14,013 nt of DNA from an uncultured Pseudomonadota bacterium (GCA_903931355.1 CAIZCB010000460.1:1-14013), one strand, 5' to 3'. Numbered from the stretch's first letter, positions 1 through 8,883 are shown. Made by a program: numbers and translations. The notes: generated from the sequence alone by a model not told the origin.

Positions 1-259
1 AAGTTTCGTGTCAAAACTTTAATTTTCAAAAATACTGTTTTTGGTTAGAAATTATCACGTCTAATGATTCTTAAAGGCTGTTTTTTCTTTTTATATTAGA
101 TACTTAGCTTTTTTGTTTTTTTGCTTGGCTAAATCAGTATTTAGTATCAAATTGTCACATTAGTGCTATGTGCTAGCTTGGCTAATTGGTCGTCGATTTT
201 AAGATAAAACCATTCTGTAATAGAATGGCCGTCCTTTTAGCAAGACTTGGCTTTTCAAT
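1..259. other. AT-rich non-coding leader upstream of nrdR
   Basis: No frame here stays open long enough to support a gene on either strand; the short frames open at the left edge stop by about base 74. The stretch is rich in T tracts, for example around 81-90 and 109-121. A 10-base direct repeat, GCTTGGCTAA, occurs at 123-132 and 176-185. A weak promoter candidate is TTGTCA at 152-157 followed by a TGC-extended TAGCTT at 171-179 with a 16-base spacer; I give it low weight. No convincing Shine-Dalgarno sequence precedes nrdR. The promoter of the long rib operon most likely lies here, because no other sizeable gap exists upstream of ribD. Confidence 0.5.
210..228. promoter_or_regulatory. perfect 7-bp hairpin before nrdR
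   Basis: CCATTCT (210-216) and AGAATGG (222-228) are perfect inverted repeats around a 5-base loop, ending 31 bases before the nrdR start codon. No T run follows directly (the next bases are CCGTCCTTTTAG), so it is not a typical intrinsic terminator. It could be an operator half-site pair or an RNA hairpin in the operon leader. The function is unknown. Confidence 0.35.
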
Positions 260-718
260 ATGCGTTGTCCGTTCTGTTCTGCACAAGATACTCGGGTGGT
301 TGATACCCGCTTGGCTGATGATGGCGAACAGGTCAAACGTCGCCGAGAATGTGTGGCTTGTAAAGAGCGTTTTACGACTTTTGAAGTGGTCGAGTTAGCG
401 TTGCCACGAATCATAAAAAGAAATGGCGTTCGGCAAAGTTTTGATGAAAATAAGTTACGCTCTGGTATGCAACGGGCTTTAGAAAAAAGACCTGTGCAAG
501 CCGATGCGGTTGAAGCAGCCATTAGCCGAATCAAAAAAGCCTTGATGGCTAAAGGCGAGCGCGAAATTCCTGCTTACGAATTAGGTGAGTTGGTGATGAA
601 AGCGCTTAATCAACTCGATCATGTGGCATTTGTTCGTTTTGCTTCTGTGTATCGTAGCTTCGAAGATGTCAGCGAATTTACCGAAATGATCGCCAATTTA
701 CACAAGCATGACAGCTAA
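260..718 (+). CDS. nrdR: Transcriptional repressor NrdR
   Basis: NrdR is the zinc-ribbon/ATP-cone repressor of ribonucleotide reductase genes; it senses ATP/dATP levels and binds paired NrdR boxes in nrd promoters. The 152-residue length is normal for the family. The N-terminal zinc ribbon is intact, with Cys3, Cys6, Cys31 and Cys34 in the CPFC and CVAC pairs, followed by the ERFTTFE signature at about 36-42. The ATP-cone domain covers about residues 49-139, opening with PRIIKRNG. The ATG at 260 gives the canonical MRCPFC start, although no good ribosome binding site precedes it. Its stop overlaps the ribD start by 11 bases, so the two are translationally coupled. nrdR at the head of the rib-nusB cluster is a conserved gammaproteobacterial arrangement. 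Confidence 0.97.
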   Translation: MRCPFCSAQDTRVVDTRLADDGEQVKRRRECVACKERFTTFEVVELALPRIIKRNGVRQSFDENKLRSGMQRALEKRPVQADAVEAAISRIKKALMAKGEREIPAYELGELVMKALNQLDHVAFVRFASVYRSFEDVSEFTEMIANLHKHDS

Positions 719-1799
719 TAACGATCATGCTTATATGGCTCATGCCATTAAGCTTGCTAAAAATGGCCTTTATACGACCGATCCAAATCCTCATGTCGGT
801 TGCGTATTAGTCAAAAATAATCAAATCATTGCCGAAGGTTGGACGCAAAGAGCAGGATTCGCTCATGCAGAAGTCGATGCTTTAGCCAAAACTCAGGATG
901 CGGATGGCGCAACGGCTTATGTGACTTTGGAGCCTTGTAGTCACACCGGTCGCACTGGCCCATGTTGCGATGCTTTGATAAATGCCGGCATCAAACGGGT
1001 GGTGATTGCCATGCAAGACCCCAATCCATTGGTTGCAGGGCAAGGCATAGCAAGAATTAAAGCCGCAGATATTGAAGTCAGTTTGGGTGTTTTGCAGCAG
1101 GAAGCCAGCGAATTAAATCGCGGATTTTTCAAACGAATGAGCAAAAATTTACCGTGGATACGCAGTAAATTAGCGATGAGTTTGGACGGTCGCACTGCGA
1201 TGGCATCCGGTGAAAGCAAGTGGATTACCTCGCCACAAGCGCGTCAAGATGTGCAGCGTTGGCGAGCTGAAAGTAGCGCGATTCTGACCGGTGTTGATAC
1301 CGTGATTGCCGATGATCCGCAGCTTAATGCCCGAGTTGATTTTGATTTGGAACAACCGATTAAAGTGGTGTTAGATTCGCGTTTACGTCTGCCTTTAACC
1401 GCCAAAATTCTCGAAAATTCGGCCGAAAACTGGATTTTTACTTGTTGTGAAAATCAACAAAAACAGCAGCAATTGCTTGAAAAAGGCTGCAAAGTGTTTC
1501 AAACCGCCGAAGTTAATGGGCGAGTTGATTTAAAACAGGTTTTTACAATCCTCGCCGAACAACAAATTAACACGGTCTGGATTGAAGCCGGTGCCACTTT
1601 AAACGGTGCATTATTAGACAGTGGCTTAGTCGATGAATGGCTGATTTACATGGCGCCTTGTGTGCTCGGCGATCAAGGCCGCGGCCTGTTTTGTTTGCCA
1701 GATTTGCAGAAAATAGACGATAAAAAACAGTTTAACTTACAGGATGTTAGAGCAGTGGGGCCGGATTTAAGGCTAAGATTAAGTTCGCAGAAAATTTAA
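708..1799 (+). CDS. ribD: Bifunctional riboflavin deaminase/reductase RibD
   Basis: RibD carries out the second and third steps of riboflavin synthesis: deamination of diaminohydroxyphosphoribosylaminopyrimidine and NADPH-dependent reduction of the ribosyl side chain. The N-terminal deaminase domain (about 1-145) shows the zinc site: His53 and Glu55 in HAEVDAL, then Cys77 in [13 protein letters not shown] with Cys86. The reductase domain starts at about residue 150 with [12 protein letters not shown] (153-164) and runs to the end. The 363 residues match the usual length. The ATG at 708 fits the family N terminus, since the segment [12 protein letters not shown] lies at the expected distance. 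It lies inside the nrdR 3' end and has no visible ribosome binding site, suggesting coupled translation. Confidence 0.97.
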   Translation: MTANNDHAYMAHAIKLAKNGLYTTDPNPHVGCVLVKNNQIIAEGWTQRAGFAHAEVDALAKTQDADGATAYVTLEPCSHTGRTGPCCDALINAGIKRVVIAMQDPNPLVAGQGIARIKAADIEVSLGVLQQEASELNRGFFKRMSKNLPWIRSKLAMSLDGRTAMASGESKWITSPQARQDVQRWRAESSAILTGVDTVIADDPQLNARVDFDLEQPIKVVLDSRLRLPLTAKILENSAENWIFTCCENQQKQQQLLEKGCKVFQTAEVNGRVDLKQVFTILAEQQINTVWIEAGATLNGALLDSGLVDEWLIYMAPCVLGDQGRGLFCLPDLQKIDDKKQFNLQDVRAVGPDLRLRLSSQKI

Positions 1800-1808
1800 A
1801 AGGTAGCG

Positions 1809-2465
1809 ATGTTTACAGGCATTATTTTAGCGGTCGGCACTATTGCCGACATTCAGCCACGCGGTGGTGATTGTCGATTAAAAATTGCTACAGGCAAATT
1901 GTCATTAGCCGATTGTGCCTTGGGCGATAGTATTGCCGTCAACGGGGTTTGTTTAACGGCTGTTGAGTTGGGCGATCATTACTTTTGTGCCGATGTTTCC
2001 AACGAAACACTGTCACGCACCATCTTAAAATCGGCTAAAGCGGGTGTTGCGGTTAATTTAGAATTAGCGATGACACCATCAACTCGCTTAGGCGGTCATA
2101 TTGTCAGCGGTCATGTCGATGGCATTGGCAAATTAGTTGAAAAACAAGCCGATGGCCGTTCGATTCGTTTCAAATTCAAAGCGCCAGACAACTTAGCCAA
2201 ATACATTGCCGAAAAAGGCTCGATTTGTATTAATGGCATCAGTTTGACCGTCAACAGTGTTGATGGTGCTTGTTTTAGCGTCAACATTGTCCCGCACACC
2301 TTGCAAGAAACTACTTTGGGAAGCGCGGAAGTCGGTGTTGAAGTTAATTTAGAAGTCGATTTACTCGCGCGTTATTTAGAACGATTAATGCAAGGCGATG
2401 CCGCTGCTTATCAGCAAGGTAGCATCACAGAAGCCTTATTACATCAAGCAGGCTTTATCAAATGA
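1809..2465 (+). CDS. ribE: Riboflavin synthase, alpha subunit
   Basis: Riboflavin synthase dismutates two molecules of 6,7-dimethyl-8-ribityllumazine into riboflavin and the pyrimidinedione that RibH reuses. The 218-residue protein has the two tandem lumazine-binding repeats of the family. The first begins with the conserved MFTGI start and contains [13 protein letters not shown] (39-51). The second follows [11 protein letters not shown] (95-105) and contains [14 protein letters not shown] (136-149). AAAAGG at 1798-1803 is a good ribosome binding site five bases before the ATG. Its TGA stop overlaps the next gene's ATG (ATGA at 2462-2465). The same gene is called ribC in E. coli K-12 and some other nomenclatures. 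Confidence 0.96.
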   Translation: MFTGIILAVGTIADIQPRGGDCRLKIATGKLSLADCALGDSIAVNGVCLTAVELGDHYFCADVSNETLSRTILKSAKAGVAVNLELAMTPSTRLGGHIVSGHVDGIGKLVEKQADGRSIRFKFKAPDNLAKYIAEKGSICINGISLTVNSVDGACFSVNIVPHTLQETTLGSAEVGVEVNLEVDLLARYLERLMQGDAAAYQQGSITEALLHQAGFIK

Positions 2466-3574
2466 ACAGCATAGAAGAAATTATCGAAGACCTGCGCCAA
2501 GGCAAAATGGTCATCATTATGGATGATGAAGACCGTGAAAACGAAGGCGATTTGTTAATGGCCGCGGCTTTTGCCCGTCCCGAAGACATTAATTTCATGG
2601 CCAAATATGGCCGAGGTTTGATTTGCTTAACCTTAACTCGCGAGCGTTGTCAGCAACTGCGCTTGCCATTAATGGTCAGTGACAATCAAACCCCTTATAC
2701 CACCAACTTTACGGTATCGATTGAAGCGGCGGAAGGCGTCACTACCGGTATTTCAGCCGCTGATAGAGCGCTGACTATCCAAGCCGCAGTAGCGAAAAAC
2801 GCTCAACCCAGCGATTTAGTGCAACCCGGCCATATATTCCCATTGATGGCGCAAGCCGGTGGCGTATTAAATCGTGCGGGACATACCGAAGCCGGTTGTG
2901 ATTTCGCTCGTTTGGCGGGTGTCGAGCCTGCGGCGGTGATTGTTGAAATCCTTAACGATGATGGCACCATGGCGCGTCGTCCTGATTTAGAAGTATTCGC
3001 CAAGCAGCATAATCTGAAAATTGGCACTATCGCTGATTTAATCCATTACCGAATTCAGCACGAAAATACTTTAGAACGCATCAGCGAATGCGCTTATCCG
3101 ACTGAGTTTGGTGATTTTAGACTGTATGCTTACCAAGATCGCAATGACGATAATGTGCATTTAGCTTTAGTAATGGGCGATGTCGCCGATGATGAGCCGG
3201 TTTTGGTGCGGGTGCATTCGCGTAATTTAAGCGACGATTTATTTTTCTCCAAACGCAGCGATTGCAGCTTGCCGGTTCGCGAAGCGATGAAAAAAATCGC
3301 CGAAGCAGGGCGGGGCGTATTGGTGATTATTCGTCAAAATGAGACCAATAAAGCTTTGGTCGAGTTGATACATAGCTATCAATTACAAGACAACGGCATT
3401 AAAAATAGCCCCGATCAAAGTGCTGATGCCGATTGGCGCATGACCGGCACAGGCTCCAGAATTTTGTCCGATTTAGGCGTTCGACGCTTAAAAGTGATGG
3501 GCACGCAAAGAAATTACATCGGTTTATCCGGTTACGATTTACAAGTGGTCGAACACGTCGAAACCACCATTTAA
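2462..3574 (+). CDS. ribB: DHBP synthase with degenerate RibA-like domain (RibBX type)
   Basis: The N-terminal half (about 1-200) is 3,4-dihydroxy-2-butanone-4-phosphate synthase, which makes the four-carbon unit of riboflavin from ribulose 5-phosphate. The acidic [11 protein letters not shown] loop (21-31) and [16 protein letters not shown] (138-153) are intact. The C-terminal half (about 207-367) has the outline of GTP cyclohydrolase II, with VRVHS (249-253), RQ in VLVIIRQ and RILSDLGVR. Its catalytic features are lost: the zinc cysteines appear as Asn255 and Ser266, with only Cys268 kept; the RQEGRGIG loop reads RQNETNKA; and the DxRxYG motif reads DWRMTG. This is the RibBX layout described in Shewanella and other Proteobacteria, where the second domain does not replace RibA. 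Automatic annotation would probably call it ribBA; I regard cyclohydrolase activity as unlikely. A separate ribA is expected elsewhere in the genome. Confidence 0.93.
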   Translation: MNSIEEIIEDLRQGKMVIIMDDEDRENEGDLLMAAAFARPEDINFMAKYGRGLICLTLTRERCQQLRLPLMVSDNQTPYTTNFTVSIEAAEGVTTGISAADRALTIQAAVAKNAQPSDLVQPGHIFPLMAQAGGVLNRAGHTEAGCDFARLAGVEPAAVIVEILNDDGTMARRPDLEVFAKQHNLKIGTIADLIHYRIQHENTLERISECAYPTEFGDFRLYAYQDRNDDNVHLALVMGDVADDEPVLVRVHSRNLSDDLFFSKRSDCSLPVREAMKKIAEAGRGVLVIIRQNETNKALVELIHSYQLQDNGIKNSPDQSADADWRMTGTGSRILSDLGVRRLKVMGTQRNYIGLSGYDLQVVEHVETTI

Positions 3575-3607
3575 TTCTCATTCACCCATTCAACAAAAGG
3601 TAAACAC

Positions 3608-4099
3608 ATGACAACTGTCAATACCATTGAAGGCAATTTTTCCGCGCAAGGCGGCAAGTTTTGTATCGTTTCTTCACGCTTTAACAGCTTTATTGTTGAC
3701 CAACTCGAAGGCGGCGCGATTGATGCTTTAGTACGTCATGGTGCCGATAAAAATCAAATTACCTTGGTAAAAGTCCCAGGTGCTTTTGAATTACCCGTTG
3801 CTGTACAACGGATTGCTGCCAGCAAAAAATACGATGCAATTATCGTTTTGGGTGCTGTGATTCGTGGTGGCACACCGCATTTTGAATACGTGGCTGGCGA
3901 ATGTGTGAAAGGCATTTCCCAAGTGTCTTTGCAATACGATTTACCGGTTAGCTTTGGCGTTTTAACCGTTGATAGCATCGAGCAAGCGATTGAAAGAGCC
4001 GGTACTAAAGCCGGTAATAAAGGCGCAGAAGCGGCTTTGTCAGCGATTGAAATGGTCAGTTTATTTAATAATTTAGCTAGTGCGAGTCAGGGCGTTTAA
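3608..4099 (+). CDS. ribH: 6,7-dimethyl-8-ribityllumazine synthase RibH
   Basis: RibH (the beta subunit of riboflavin synthase) condenses the RibB product with the RibD pathway pyrimidine to give lumazine, the substrate of RibE. The 163 residues are typical. Visible active-site elements are SRFN (23-26) with the substrate-stacking Phe25, VPGAFELP (56-63), and [14 protein letters not shown] (82-95), whose His91 is the catalytic histidine of the family. AAAAGG at 3595-3600, seven bases before the ATG, is a clear ribosome binding site. The 33-base gap from ribB is among the larger gaps in the operon and is too short to hold an FMN riboswitch. Its TAA stop shares a base with the nusB start (TAATG). 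Confidence 0.97.
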   Translation: MTTVNTIEGNFSAQGGKFCIVSSRFNSFIVDQLEGGAIDALVRHGADKNQITLVKVPGAFELPVAVQRIAASKKYDAIIVLGAVIRGGTPHFEYVAGECVKGISQVSLQYDLPVSFGVLTVDSIEQAIERAGTKAGNKGAEAALSAIEMVSLFNNLASASQGV

Positions 4100-4542
4100 T
4101 GAGCGAAGCAAAAACCAATGCCCGAAAATGCGCGGTGCAAGCGCTGTATCAATGGCAAATGTCGGGTAATAGTTTGACCCGCATCGAAACCTATTTTTTA
4201 GAAGAAGAATTGCTGAAAGGCGCACAGAAAACCTATTTCACTGAGTTGTTTCATGGTGTGCCTAAGCAATTGGATGTGATTGATGCCGCCTTGGCTGAGT
4301 TTGTTGACAGACCGGTTGAAAAAATTGATCCGGTTGAACGAGCGATTTTGCGAATTGGCGTTTATGAATTAATCAATCGCCTTGAAACACCTTACAAAGT
4401 GATTATTAACGAAGGGGTTAATTTGGCGAAATTCTTTGGTGCCGATGGCAGTCATAAATACGTCAACGGCATTCTCGATAAAGTCGGTCAAAAAGTCCGT
4501 GCGGTGGAAATCGCCGCTAAACAAGGCAAAGCCGTTAGCTAA
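4099..4542 (+). CDS. nusB: Transcription antitermination protein NusB
   Basis: NusB is a small all-helical RNA-binding protein that pairs with NusE (ribosomal protein S10) on boxA RNA, supporting antitermination in rRNA operons. The 147 residues fit the family. Conserved blocks are the N-terminal helix NARKCAVQALYQW (7-19), KIDPVERAILRIGVYEL (75-91) and the long VIINEGVNLAKFFGADGSHKYVNGILDK region (101-128). It begins at the TAATG overlap with ribH and ends in another TAATG overlap with thiL, so translation is probably coupled through all three genes. ribH-nusB linkage is ancient and widespread. Confidence 0.97.
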   Translation: MSEAKTNARKCAVQALYQWQMSGNSLTRIETYFLEEELLKGAQKTYFTELFHGVPKQLDVIDAALAEFVDRPVEKIDPVERAILRIGVYELINRLETPYKVIINEGVNLAKFFGADGSHKYVNGILDKVGQKVRAVEIAAKQGKAVS

Positions 4543-5474
4543 TGGCGCAGGCCGAGTTCGATCTGATTCGGCGTTATTTTGCCGTTCACAAACCGCAACA
4601 TCGCTTTACCCAATTGGGGATAGGAGATGATTGCGCGTTGCTTAATTTACCAGCCGATTACCAGCTTGCGGTCACTGCCGATACCATGGTCGAAAACGTG
4701 CATTTTTTTGCCGATGTCGAACCTGAGTTATTAGGTCATAAGCTATTGGCGGTGAATCTCAGCGATTTAGCCGCGATGGGCGCGGAACCGTTTGCGGTGA
4801 CTTTAGCTTTGACGCTACCGAAAATTGATCACGCTTGGCTGCAAGCTTTTTCTCAAGGCTTTATCCAATTGGCTCAACAGCATCAAGTCGATTTAATCGG
4901 CGGCGATACCACATCAGGCCCGTTAACCCTGACCGTGCAAGCGATGGGTGCAGTGCCGAAAGGCAAAGCTTTATTGCGTTCTAATGCCAAAGTTGGTGAT
5001 TTAATTTATGTCACCGGTCAATTGGGCGATGCAGGGCTAGGGCTGAAAATTAAGCAAGGTTATATTTGTGATAATCCTGCACCTGTTTTAGCGCGTTTTA
5101 ATCAACCGCAACCGCGTGTTGCTCAAGGCTTGGCTTTGCGCGATGTCGCTCATGCTTGTATTGATATTTCCGATGGTTTGGCCGCTGATTTAGGCCATAT
5201 CTTGGAAAAAAGCGGGGTAGGGGCTAGTTTGGATTGGGATAAATTGCCGCTATCAGCCGAAGTGCAACGCTATATTCAACAAAGCGGTGATTGGCAATTA
5301 CCGTTGGTGGCTGGTGATGATTACGAATTATGTTTCACCGCACCACCAGCTCAATCGCAACTGCCTGACGGTTGTTATTGTGTTGGCGTGATTGAAGCAA
5401 AAGCGGGTTTACGGATTCTGCGCGATGGACAGCCACAAACATTAGAGGTCACAGGTTTTGAGCATTTTTCTTAG
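4542..5474 (+). CDS. thiL: Thiamine-monophosphate kinase ThiL
   Basis: ThiL phosphorylates thiamine monophosphate with ATP to yield thiamine diphosphate, the active cofactor. The 310-residue protein belongs to the PurM/HypE-like ATP-binding fold. It shows the metal-binding GIGDDCA (26-32), TADTMVENVHF (45-55), NLSDLAAMGA (72-81) and GGDTT (120-124) motifs, plus the C-terminal DISDGLAADLGHIL and GDDYELCF blocks. The start is the ATG of the TAATG overlap with nusB. The 3' end overlaps pgpA by 17 bases, as is common for the thiL-pgpA pair. Confidence 0.96.
   Translation: MAQAEFDLIRRYFAVHKPQHRFTQLGIGDDCALLNLPADYQLAVTADTMVENVHFFADVEPELLGHKLLAVNLSDLAAMGAEPFAVTLALTLPKIDHAWLQAFSQGFIQLAQQHQVDLIGGDTTSGPLTLTVQAMGAVPKGKALLRSNAKVGDLIYVTGQLGDAGLGLKIKQGYICDNPAPVLARFNQPQPRVAQGLALRDVAHACIDISDGLAADLGHILEKSGVGASLDWDKLPLSAEVQRYIQQSGDWQLPLVAGDDYELCFTAPPAQSQLPDGCYCVGVIEAKAGLRILRDGQPQTLEVTGFEHFS
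5445..5460 (+). promoter_or_regulatory. Ribosome binding site and TTG start of pgpA
   Basis: GAGGT at 5445-5449 lies eight bases before a TTG at 5458-5460 in the pgpA frame. No ATG exists in that frame before residue 39, which falls inside the conserved core. This ribosome binding site is therefore what identifies TTG as the start. Confidence 0.7.
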
Positions 5475-5958
5475 ACCGCATTACGGTAAAAATCAGTTAA
5501 GCGCCAAGCAAATCTTAAAAGATCCGGTTTTGCTATTGGCGTTTGGTTTTGGTTCCGGTTTATCAAAATATATGCCAGGTACTTTGGGTACTTTGGTTGC
5601 CGTGCCAATTTATTTAGGCTTAATGCTTTATACCGACTCAACGATTTATTTAATCGTAACCGCCTTGAGTGTGATGGTTGGGATTTGGATTTGCGATCAA
5701 GCTGCTAAAAAACTGGCCGTGCATGATTTTGGCGGTATTGTTTGGGATGAGGTTGCTGGTTTTTTAATCACCCTTTACGGTCTGCCTTTAACTTGGCAAA
5801 CCCTGCTTGCCGGATTTGTGGCATTTCGCTTGTTCGATATTGTTAAGCCTTGGCCGATTCGCTACTTGGATAAACAGGTTGGTGGTGGCTTCGGCATCAT
5901 GCTCGATGACGTGGTTGCCGGTGTTTTTGCTGCGCTGGTACTGCGTATCTGGTTTTAG
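5458..5958 (+). CDS. pgpA: Phosphatidylglycerophosphatase A
   Basis: PgpA removes the phosphate from phosphatidylglycerophosphate at the inner membrane, giving phosphatidylglycerol. Family motifs are plain: GFGSGLSKYMPGTLGTL (30-46), IVWDEVAGF (94-102), FRLFDIVKPWPI (123-134) and GIMLDDVVAGV (146-156). Several hydrophobic stretches (about 42-58, 61-78, 99-120 and 150-165) fit an integral membrane protein. At 166 residues it is close to E. coli PgpA. The start is a TTG inside the thiL 3' end; an ATG start would cut off the conserved core. This looks like the last gene of the nrdR-to-pgpA operon, as the next gap is 72 bases. Confidence 0.94.
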   Translation: MSIFLRPHYGKNQLSAKQILKDPVLLLAFGFGSGLSKYMPGTLGTLVAVPIYLGLMLYTDSTIYLIVTALSVMVGIWICDQAAKKLAVHDFGGIVWDEVAGFLITLYGLPLTWQTLLAGFVAFRLFDIVKPWPIRYLDKQVGGGFGIMLDDVVAGVFAALVLRIWF

Positions 5959-6030
5959 TTTTAGCGGCTAAAAGTGCCTTAGTCTGTAACAGTGTTAAAA
6001 TCCCGTCATCTACTTAGCTAACTACATATC

Positions 6031-7386
6031 ATGAAACACGTCGAACTTCTTTCTCCTGCTGGTACTTTGCGTAATATGCGTTACGCCTTCGCTTTTGGTG
6101 CCGATGCGGTTTATGCCGGTCAGCCTCGTTACAGTCTTCGAGTGCGTAACAACGACTTTTTAGCCGACAACTTGGCGAAAGGAATTGCTGAAGCGCATGA
6201 CTTAGGCAAAAAGTTTTTCTTGGCTGCCAATGTGATTCCTCACAACGCCAAAATCAAAACTTTTGTTAAAGACATGGCGCCGGTGATTGCCATGAAGCCT
6301 GATGCTTTGATTATGGCTGATCCTGGTTTGATCATGATGACTCGTGAACAATGGCCGGAGATGCCGATTCATTTGTCAGTGCAAGCCAACACGGTTAACT
6401 ATGCCAGCGTCAAATTCTGGAAAACCATGGGCGTGGAGCGGGTGATTTTGTCACGCGAATTATCGCTGGATGAAATCGCTGAAATTCGCCAACAATGCCC
6501 CGATATGGAATTGGAAGTGTTTGTTCACGGCGCTTTGTGTATCGCTTATTCAGGTCGTTGCTTGTTATCCGGTTACTTTAATCACCGTGATCCTAACCAA
6601 GGTACCTGCACTAATTCTTGCCGTTGGAAATACGACACTGTACCTGCCGAAGAAAATGCCGAAGGCGATTACGTCCCAAGCACCAATAGCGTATTGTCGA
6701 TGAACGATATTAACGACCAGCTCAGCACAGCTAGTTGTGGCGGCGCTGAACGTCATCCATTGGCTGACAATATTTATTTTCTGGAAGAAGAAGGTCGCAA
6801 AGGTGAGTTGTTGCCCATAATGGAAGATGAAAACGGCACTTACATCATGAATTCCAAAGACTTACGAGCGATTGAGCATGTGCATAAATTGGTCGAAATC
6901 GGGATTGATAGCTTAAAAATCGAAGGTCGTACTAAATCGCATTTTTATGTGGCGCGTACTGCACAATCTTATCGGCAAGCGATTGACGATGCTTTGGCCG
7001 GTCGTCCATTCCAACCGGAATTAATTGGTATTTTGGATAATTTGGCCAATCGTGGCTATACCGACGGTTTCTATCAACGTCACCACACTCACGAACACCA
7101 AAACTATATTTCCGGTTACTCGAAAAGCCATCAACAGCAATTCTGTGGCGAAATTACCGCTTATGACCCTGCGACCGGTTTGGCTGATGTCAGCGTTAAA
7201 AACAAATTTGCGGTTGGCGATAAAGTCGAAATGATTTTGCCCAATGGCAATCGCGATATTAGCGTTGAGGCGATGTTTGATAAATATGGCAACCCACTGC
7301 AAGAAGCCTTGGGTGGCGGCTATGAAGTGCGGATTCCATTGCCAGAAGCCGAATGTCAGTATGGCTTGTTAGCGCGTTATTACTAA
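6031..7386 (+). CDS. trhP: Prephenate-dependent tRNA uridine-34 hydroxylase TrhP (YegQ)
   Basis: TrhP belongs to the U32 'peptidase' family but acts on RNA: it hydroxylates wobble uridine 34 in a prephenate-dependent way, the first step towards cmo5U/mcmo5U. The 451-residue protein is collinear with E. coli YegQ from MKHVELLSPAGTLRNMRYAF onward. The family signature at 161-198 is intact, EVFVHGALC then AYSGRC then NQGTC, with Cys170, Cys177, Cys193 and Cys197 as likely iron-sulfur ligands; that role is inferred from the family. NSKDLRAIEHV and SLKIEGRTKS follow in the C-terminal half. The ATG at 6031 matches the E. coli start, but no clear ribosome binding site is visible. A weak TAAAAT at 5996-6001 could be a -10 element. 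rraA follows after 17 bases. Confidence 0.93.
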   Translation: MKHVELLSPAGTLRNMRYAFAFGADAVYAGQPRYSLRVRNNDFLADNLAKGIAEAHDLGKKFFLAANVIPHNAKIKTFVKDMAPVIAMKPDALIMADPGLIMMTREQWPEMPIHLSVQANTVNYASVKFWKTMGVERVILSRELSLDEIAEIRQQCPDMELEVFVHGALCIAYSGRCLLSGYFNHRDPNQGTCTNSCRWKYDTVPAEENAEGDYVPSTNSVLSMNDINDQLSTASCGGAERHPLADNIYFLEEEGRKGELLPIMEDENGTYIMNSKDLRAIEHVHKLVEIGIDSLKIEGRTKSHFYVARTAQSYRQAIDDALAGRPFQPELIGILDNLANRGYTDGFYQRHHTHEHQNYISGYSKSHQQQFCGEITAYDPATGLADVSVKNKFAVGDKVEMILPNGNRDISVEAMFDKYGNPLQEALGGGYEVRIPLPEAECQYGLLARYY

Positions 7387-7403
7387 TCATTGTCGGAGGC
7401 TTT

Positions 7404-7889
7404 ATGCCGTTTCATACCGCTGATCTCTGTGACCAATTTTCTCAGCAAAACAATTTTCAAATTGCTGAGCCTATTTTTAGGTTTTTTGGTAACCAGCCAC
7501 GTTTCAGCGGTTTGATTACGACTTTGAAAGTATTTGAAGATAGCTCGTTAATCCGACAAATCTTAGAACAGAAAGTCGTTGATCGAGTATTAGTGATCGA
7601 TGGCGGCGGCTCGCGGCGTTGTGCTTTGTTGGATCAGCATTTAGTCACGCTGGCGCTTGAAAACGGCTGGCAAGGGCTGGTGGTTTACGGCTGTATTCGC
7701 GGTTCGGAGTTGATTCAGCAACTGCCGATTGGCGTGATGGCTTTAAACACTCATCCCTTGCGTAGCGACAAACATGGCCAAGGTGATAGTGATGTGATGA
7801 TCACTTTTGCCGGTGTCAATTTTAAGAAAGATCATTATTTATATGCCGATAGCGATGGAATTATCGTCGCGGAAACAAAATTGGATTAA
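7404..7889 (+). CDS. rraA: Ribonuclease E activity regulator RraA
   Basis: RraA binds RNase E and inhibits mRNA decay. The protein aligns with E. coli RraA across its full 161 residues. Landmarks are HTADLCDQF at the N terminus, FEDSSLIRQILEQ (45-56), VLVIDGGGSRRCALLD (62-77) and GLVVYGCIRGSEL (91-103). The related HMG/CHA aldolases carry an Arg-Asp pair at the IRGS position; here the Asp is missing, as in E. coli RraA, which argues for a regulator rather than a lyase. The frame is open back to 7353, but the ATG at 7404 has GGAGG at 7395-7399 and gives the normal N terminus, so I chose it. It follows trhP by 17 bases and is probably co-transcribed. Confidence 0.9.
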   Translation: MPFHTADLCDQFSQQNNFQIAEPIFRFFGNQPRFSGLITTLKVFEDSSLIRQILEQKVVDRVLVIDGGGSRRCALLDQHLVTLALENGWQGLVVYGCIRGSELIQQLPIGVMALNTHPLRSDKHGQGDSDVMITFAGVNFKKDHYLYADSDGIIVAETKLD

Positions 7890-7926
7890 AATCGTCTCAC
7901 CTTAACCCAGTAAAATAGTCAAGAAT

Positions 7927-8883
7927 ATGCAAATCGTACTCGCAAACCCTCGTGGATTCTGTGCCGGTGTTGACCGCGCCATTGAAATTGTTGATCAAGC
8001 CATTGATACCTTCGGCGCACCGATTTATGTGCGACACGAAGTGGTGCATAACCGCACGGTTGTTGATGGTCTAAAAAAGAAAGGCGCGATTTTTATCGAA
8101 GATTTAAGTGATGTGCCTGTCGGCTCGTATTTGATTTTCAGCGCCCACGGTGTATCTAAACAAGTTCAACAAGAAGCTGAAGAACGCAAACTGACTGTAT
8201 TTGATGCCACTTGTCCTTTAGTGACTAAAGTACATATGCAAGTTGCTAAGCACGCTAAACAAGATCGCGAAGTGATTTTGATTGGTCATGCTGGTCATCC
8301 AGAAGTGGAAGGCACTATGGGGCAATACGATAAATGTACCGAACACGGTGATATTTATTTGGTAGAAACCCCAGAAGACGTTAAAAATCTTAAAGTCAAT
8401 AATCCCGAAAATTTGGCCTACGTTACTCAAACTACCTTGTCGATGACCGACACCAAGGTGATGGTTGATGCCTTACGCGCTCATTTCCCTTCGATTAAAG
8501 AACAGAAAAAAGACGATATTTGCTACGCCACGCAAAACCGTCAAGACGCAGTGCATGATTTAGCGGAAATTTCTGACTTGATTTTGGTTGTGGGTTCGCC
8601 AAACAGTTCTAATTCAAACCGCTTACGCGAAATTGCTGAACAACTTGGCAAACCTGCTTATTTGATTGATACCGCAAAAGACATGCAGCAAGCATGGTTT
8701 GATGCTGCTAATGTTGTTGGTGTGACTGCCGGCGCTTCCGCGCCAGAAGTGTTAGTGCAAGCCGTGATTCAACAATTGAAAGATTGGGGCGGTGAAACTA
8801 CCACGGTTAGAGAAAACCAAGGGATTGAAGAAAAAGTAGTATTTTCAATACCTAAAGAGTTAAGAAAGCACATCGATGCTTAA
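7927..8883 (+). CDS. ispH: 4-hydroxy-3-methylbut-2-enyl diphosphate reductase IspH
   Basis: IspH (LytB) is the iron-sulfur enzyme of the last MEP-pathway step, reducing HMBPP to isopentenyl and dimethylallyl diphosphate. The three cluster cysteines are present as Cys12 (NPRGFCAGV), Cys96 (DATCPLV) and Cys199 ([11 protein letters not shown]). Substrate-binding His41 (VVHN), His74 (SAHGV), His124 and Glu126 ([10 protein letters not shown]) and the [10 protein letters not shown] segment are also intact. The 318-residue length is normal, and the start [12 protein letters not shown] is canonical. It lies 37 bases after rraA; a TAAAAT at 7911-7916 has no matching -35, so it may simply be read with trhP-rraA. 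A pair of hairpins follows the stop. Confidence 0.97.
   Translation: MQIVLANPRGFCAGVDRAIEIVDQAIDTFGAPIYVRHEVVHNRTVVDGLKKKGAIFIEDLSDVPVGSYLIFSAHGVSKQVQQEAEERKLTVFDATCPLVTKVHMQVAKHAKQDREVILIGHAGHPEVEGTMGQYDKCTEHGDIYLVETPEDVKNLKVNNPENLAYVTQTTLSMTDTKVMVDALRAHFPSIKEQKKDDICYATQNRQDAVHDLAEISDLILVVGSPNSSNSNRLREIAEQLGKPAYLIDTAKDMQQAWFDAANVVGVTAGASAPEVLVQAVIQQLKDWGGETTTVRENQGIEEKVVFSIPKELRKHIDA

Noticed and set aside
186..398. Plus-strand frame beginning before nrdR
   Set aside because: It overlaps nrdR in another frame, has no protein-like motifs and no ribosome binding site.
5959..5973. Palindrome TTTTAGCGGCTAAAA after pgpA as a terminator
   Set aside because: A real RNA loop leaves only a weak A/U stem of about five pairs, and no T run follows.
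7353..7403. Longer start for rraA overlapping the end of trhP
   Set aside because: The extra 17 residues are not part of the RraA family N terminus, and the ATG at 7404 has a GGAGG ribosome binding site.
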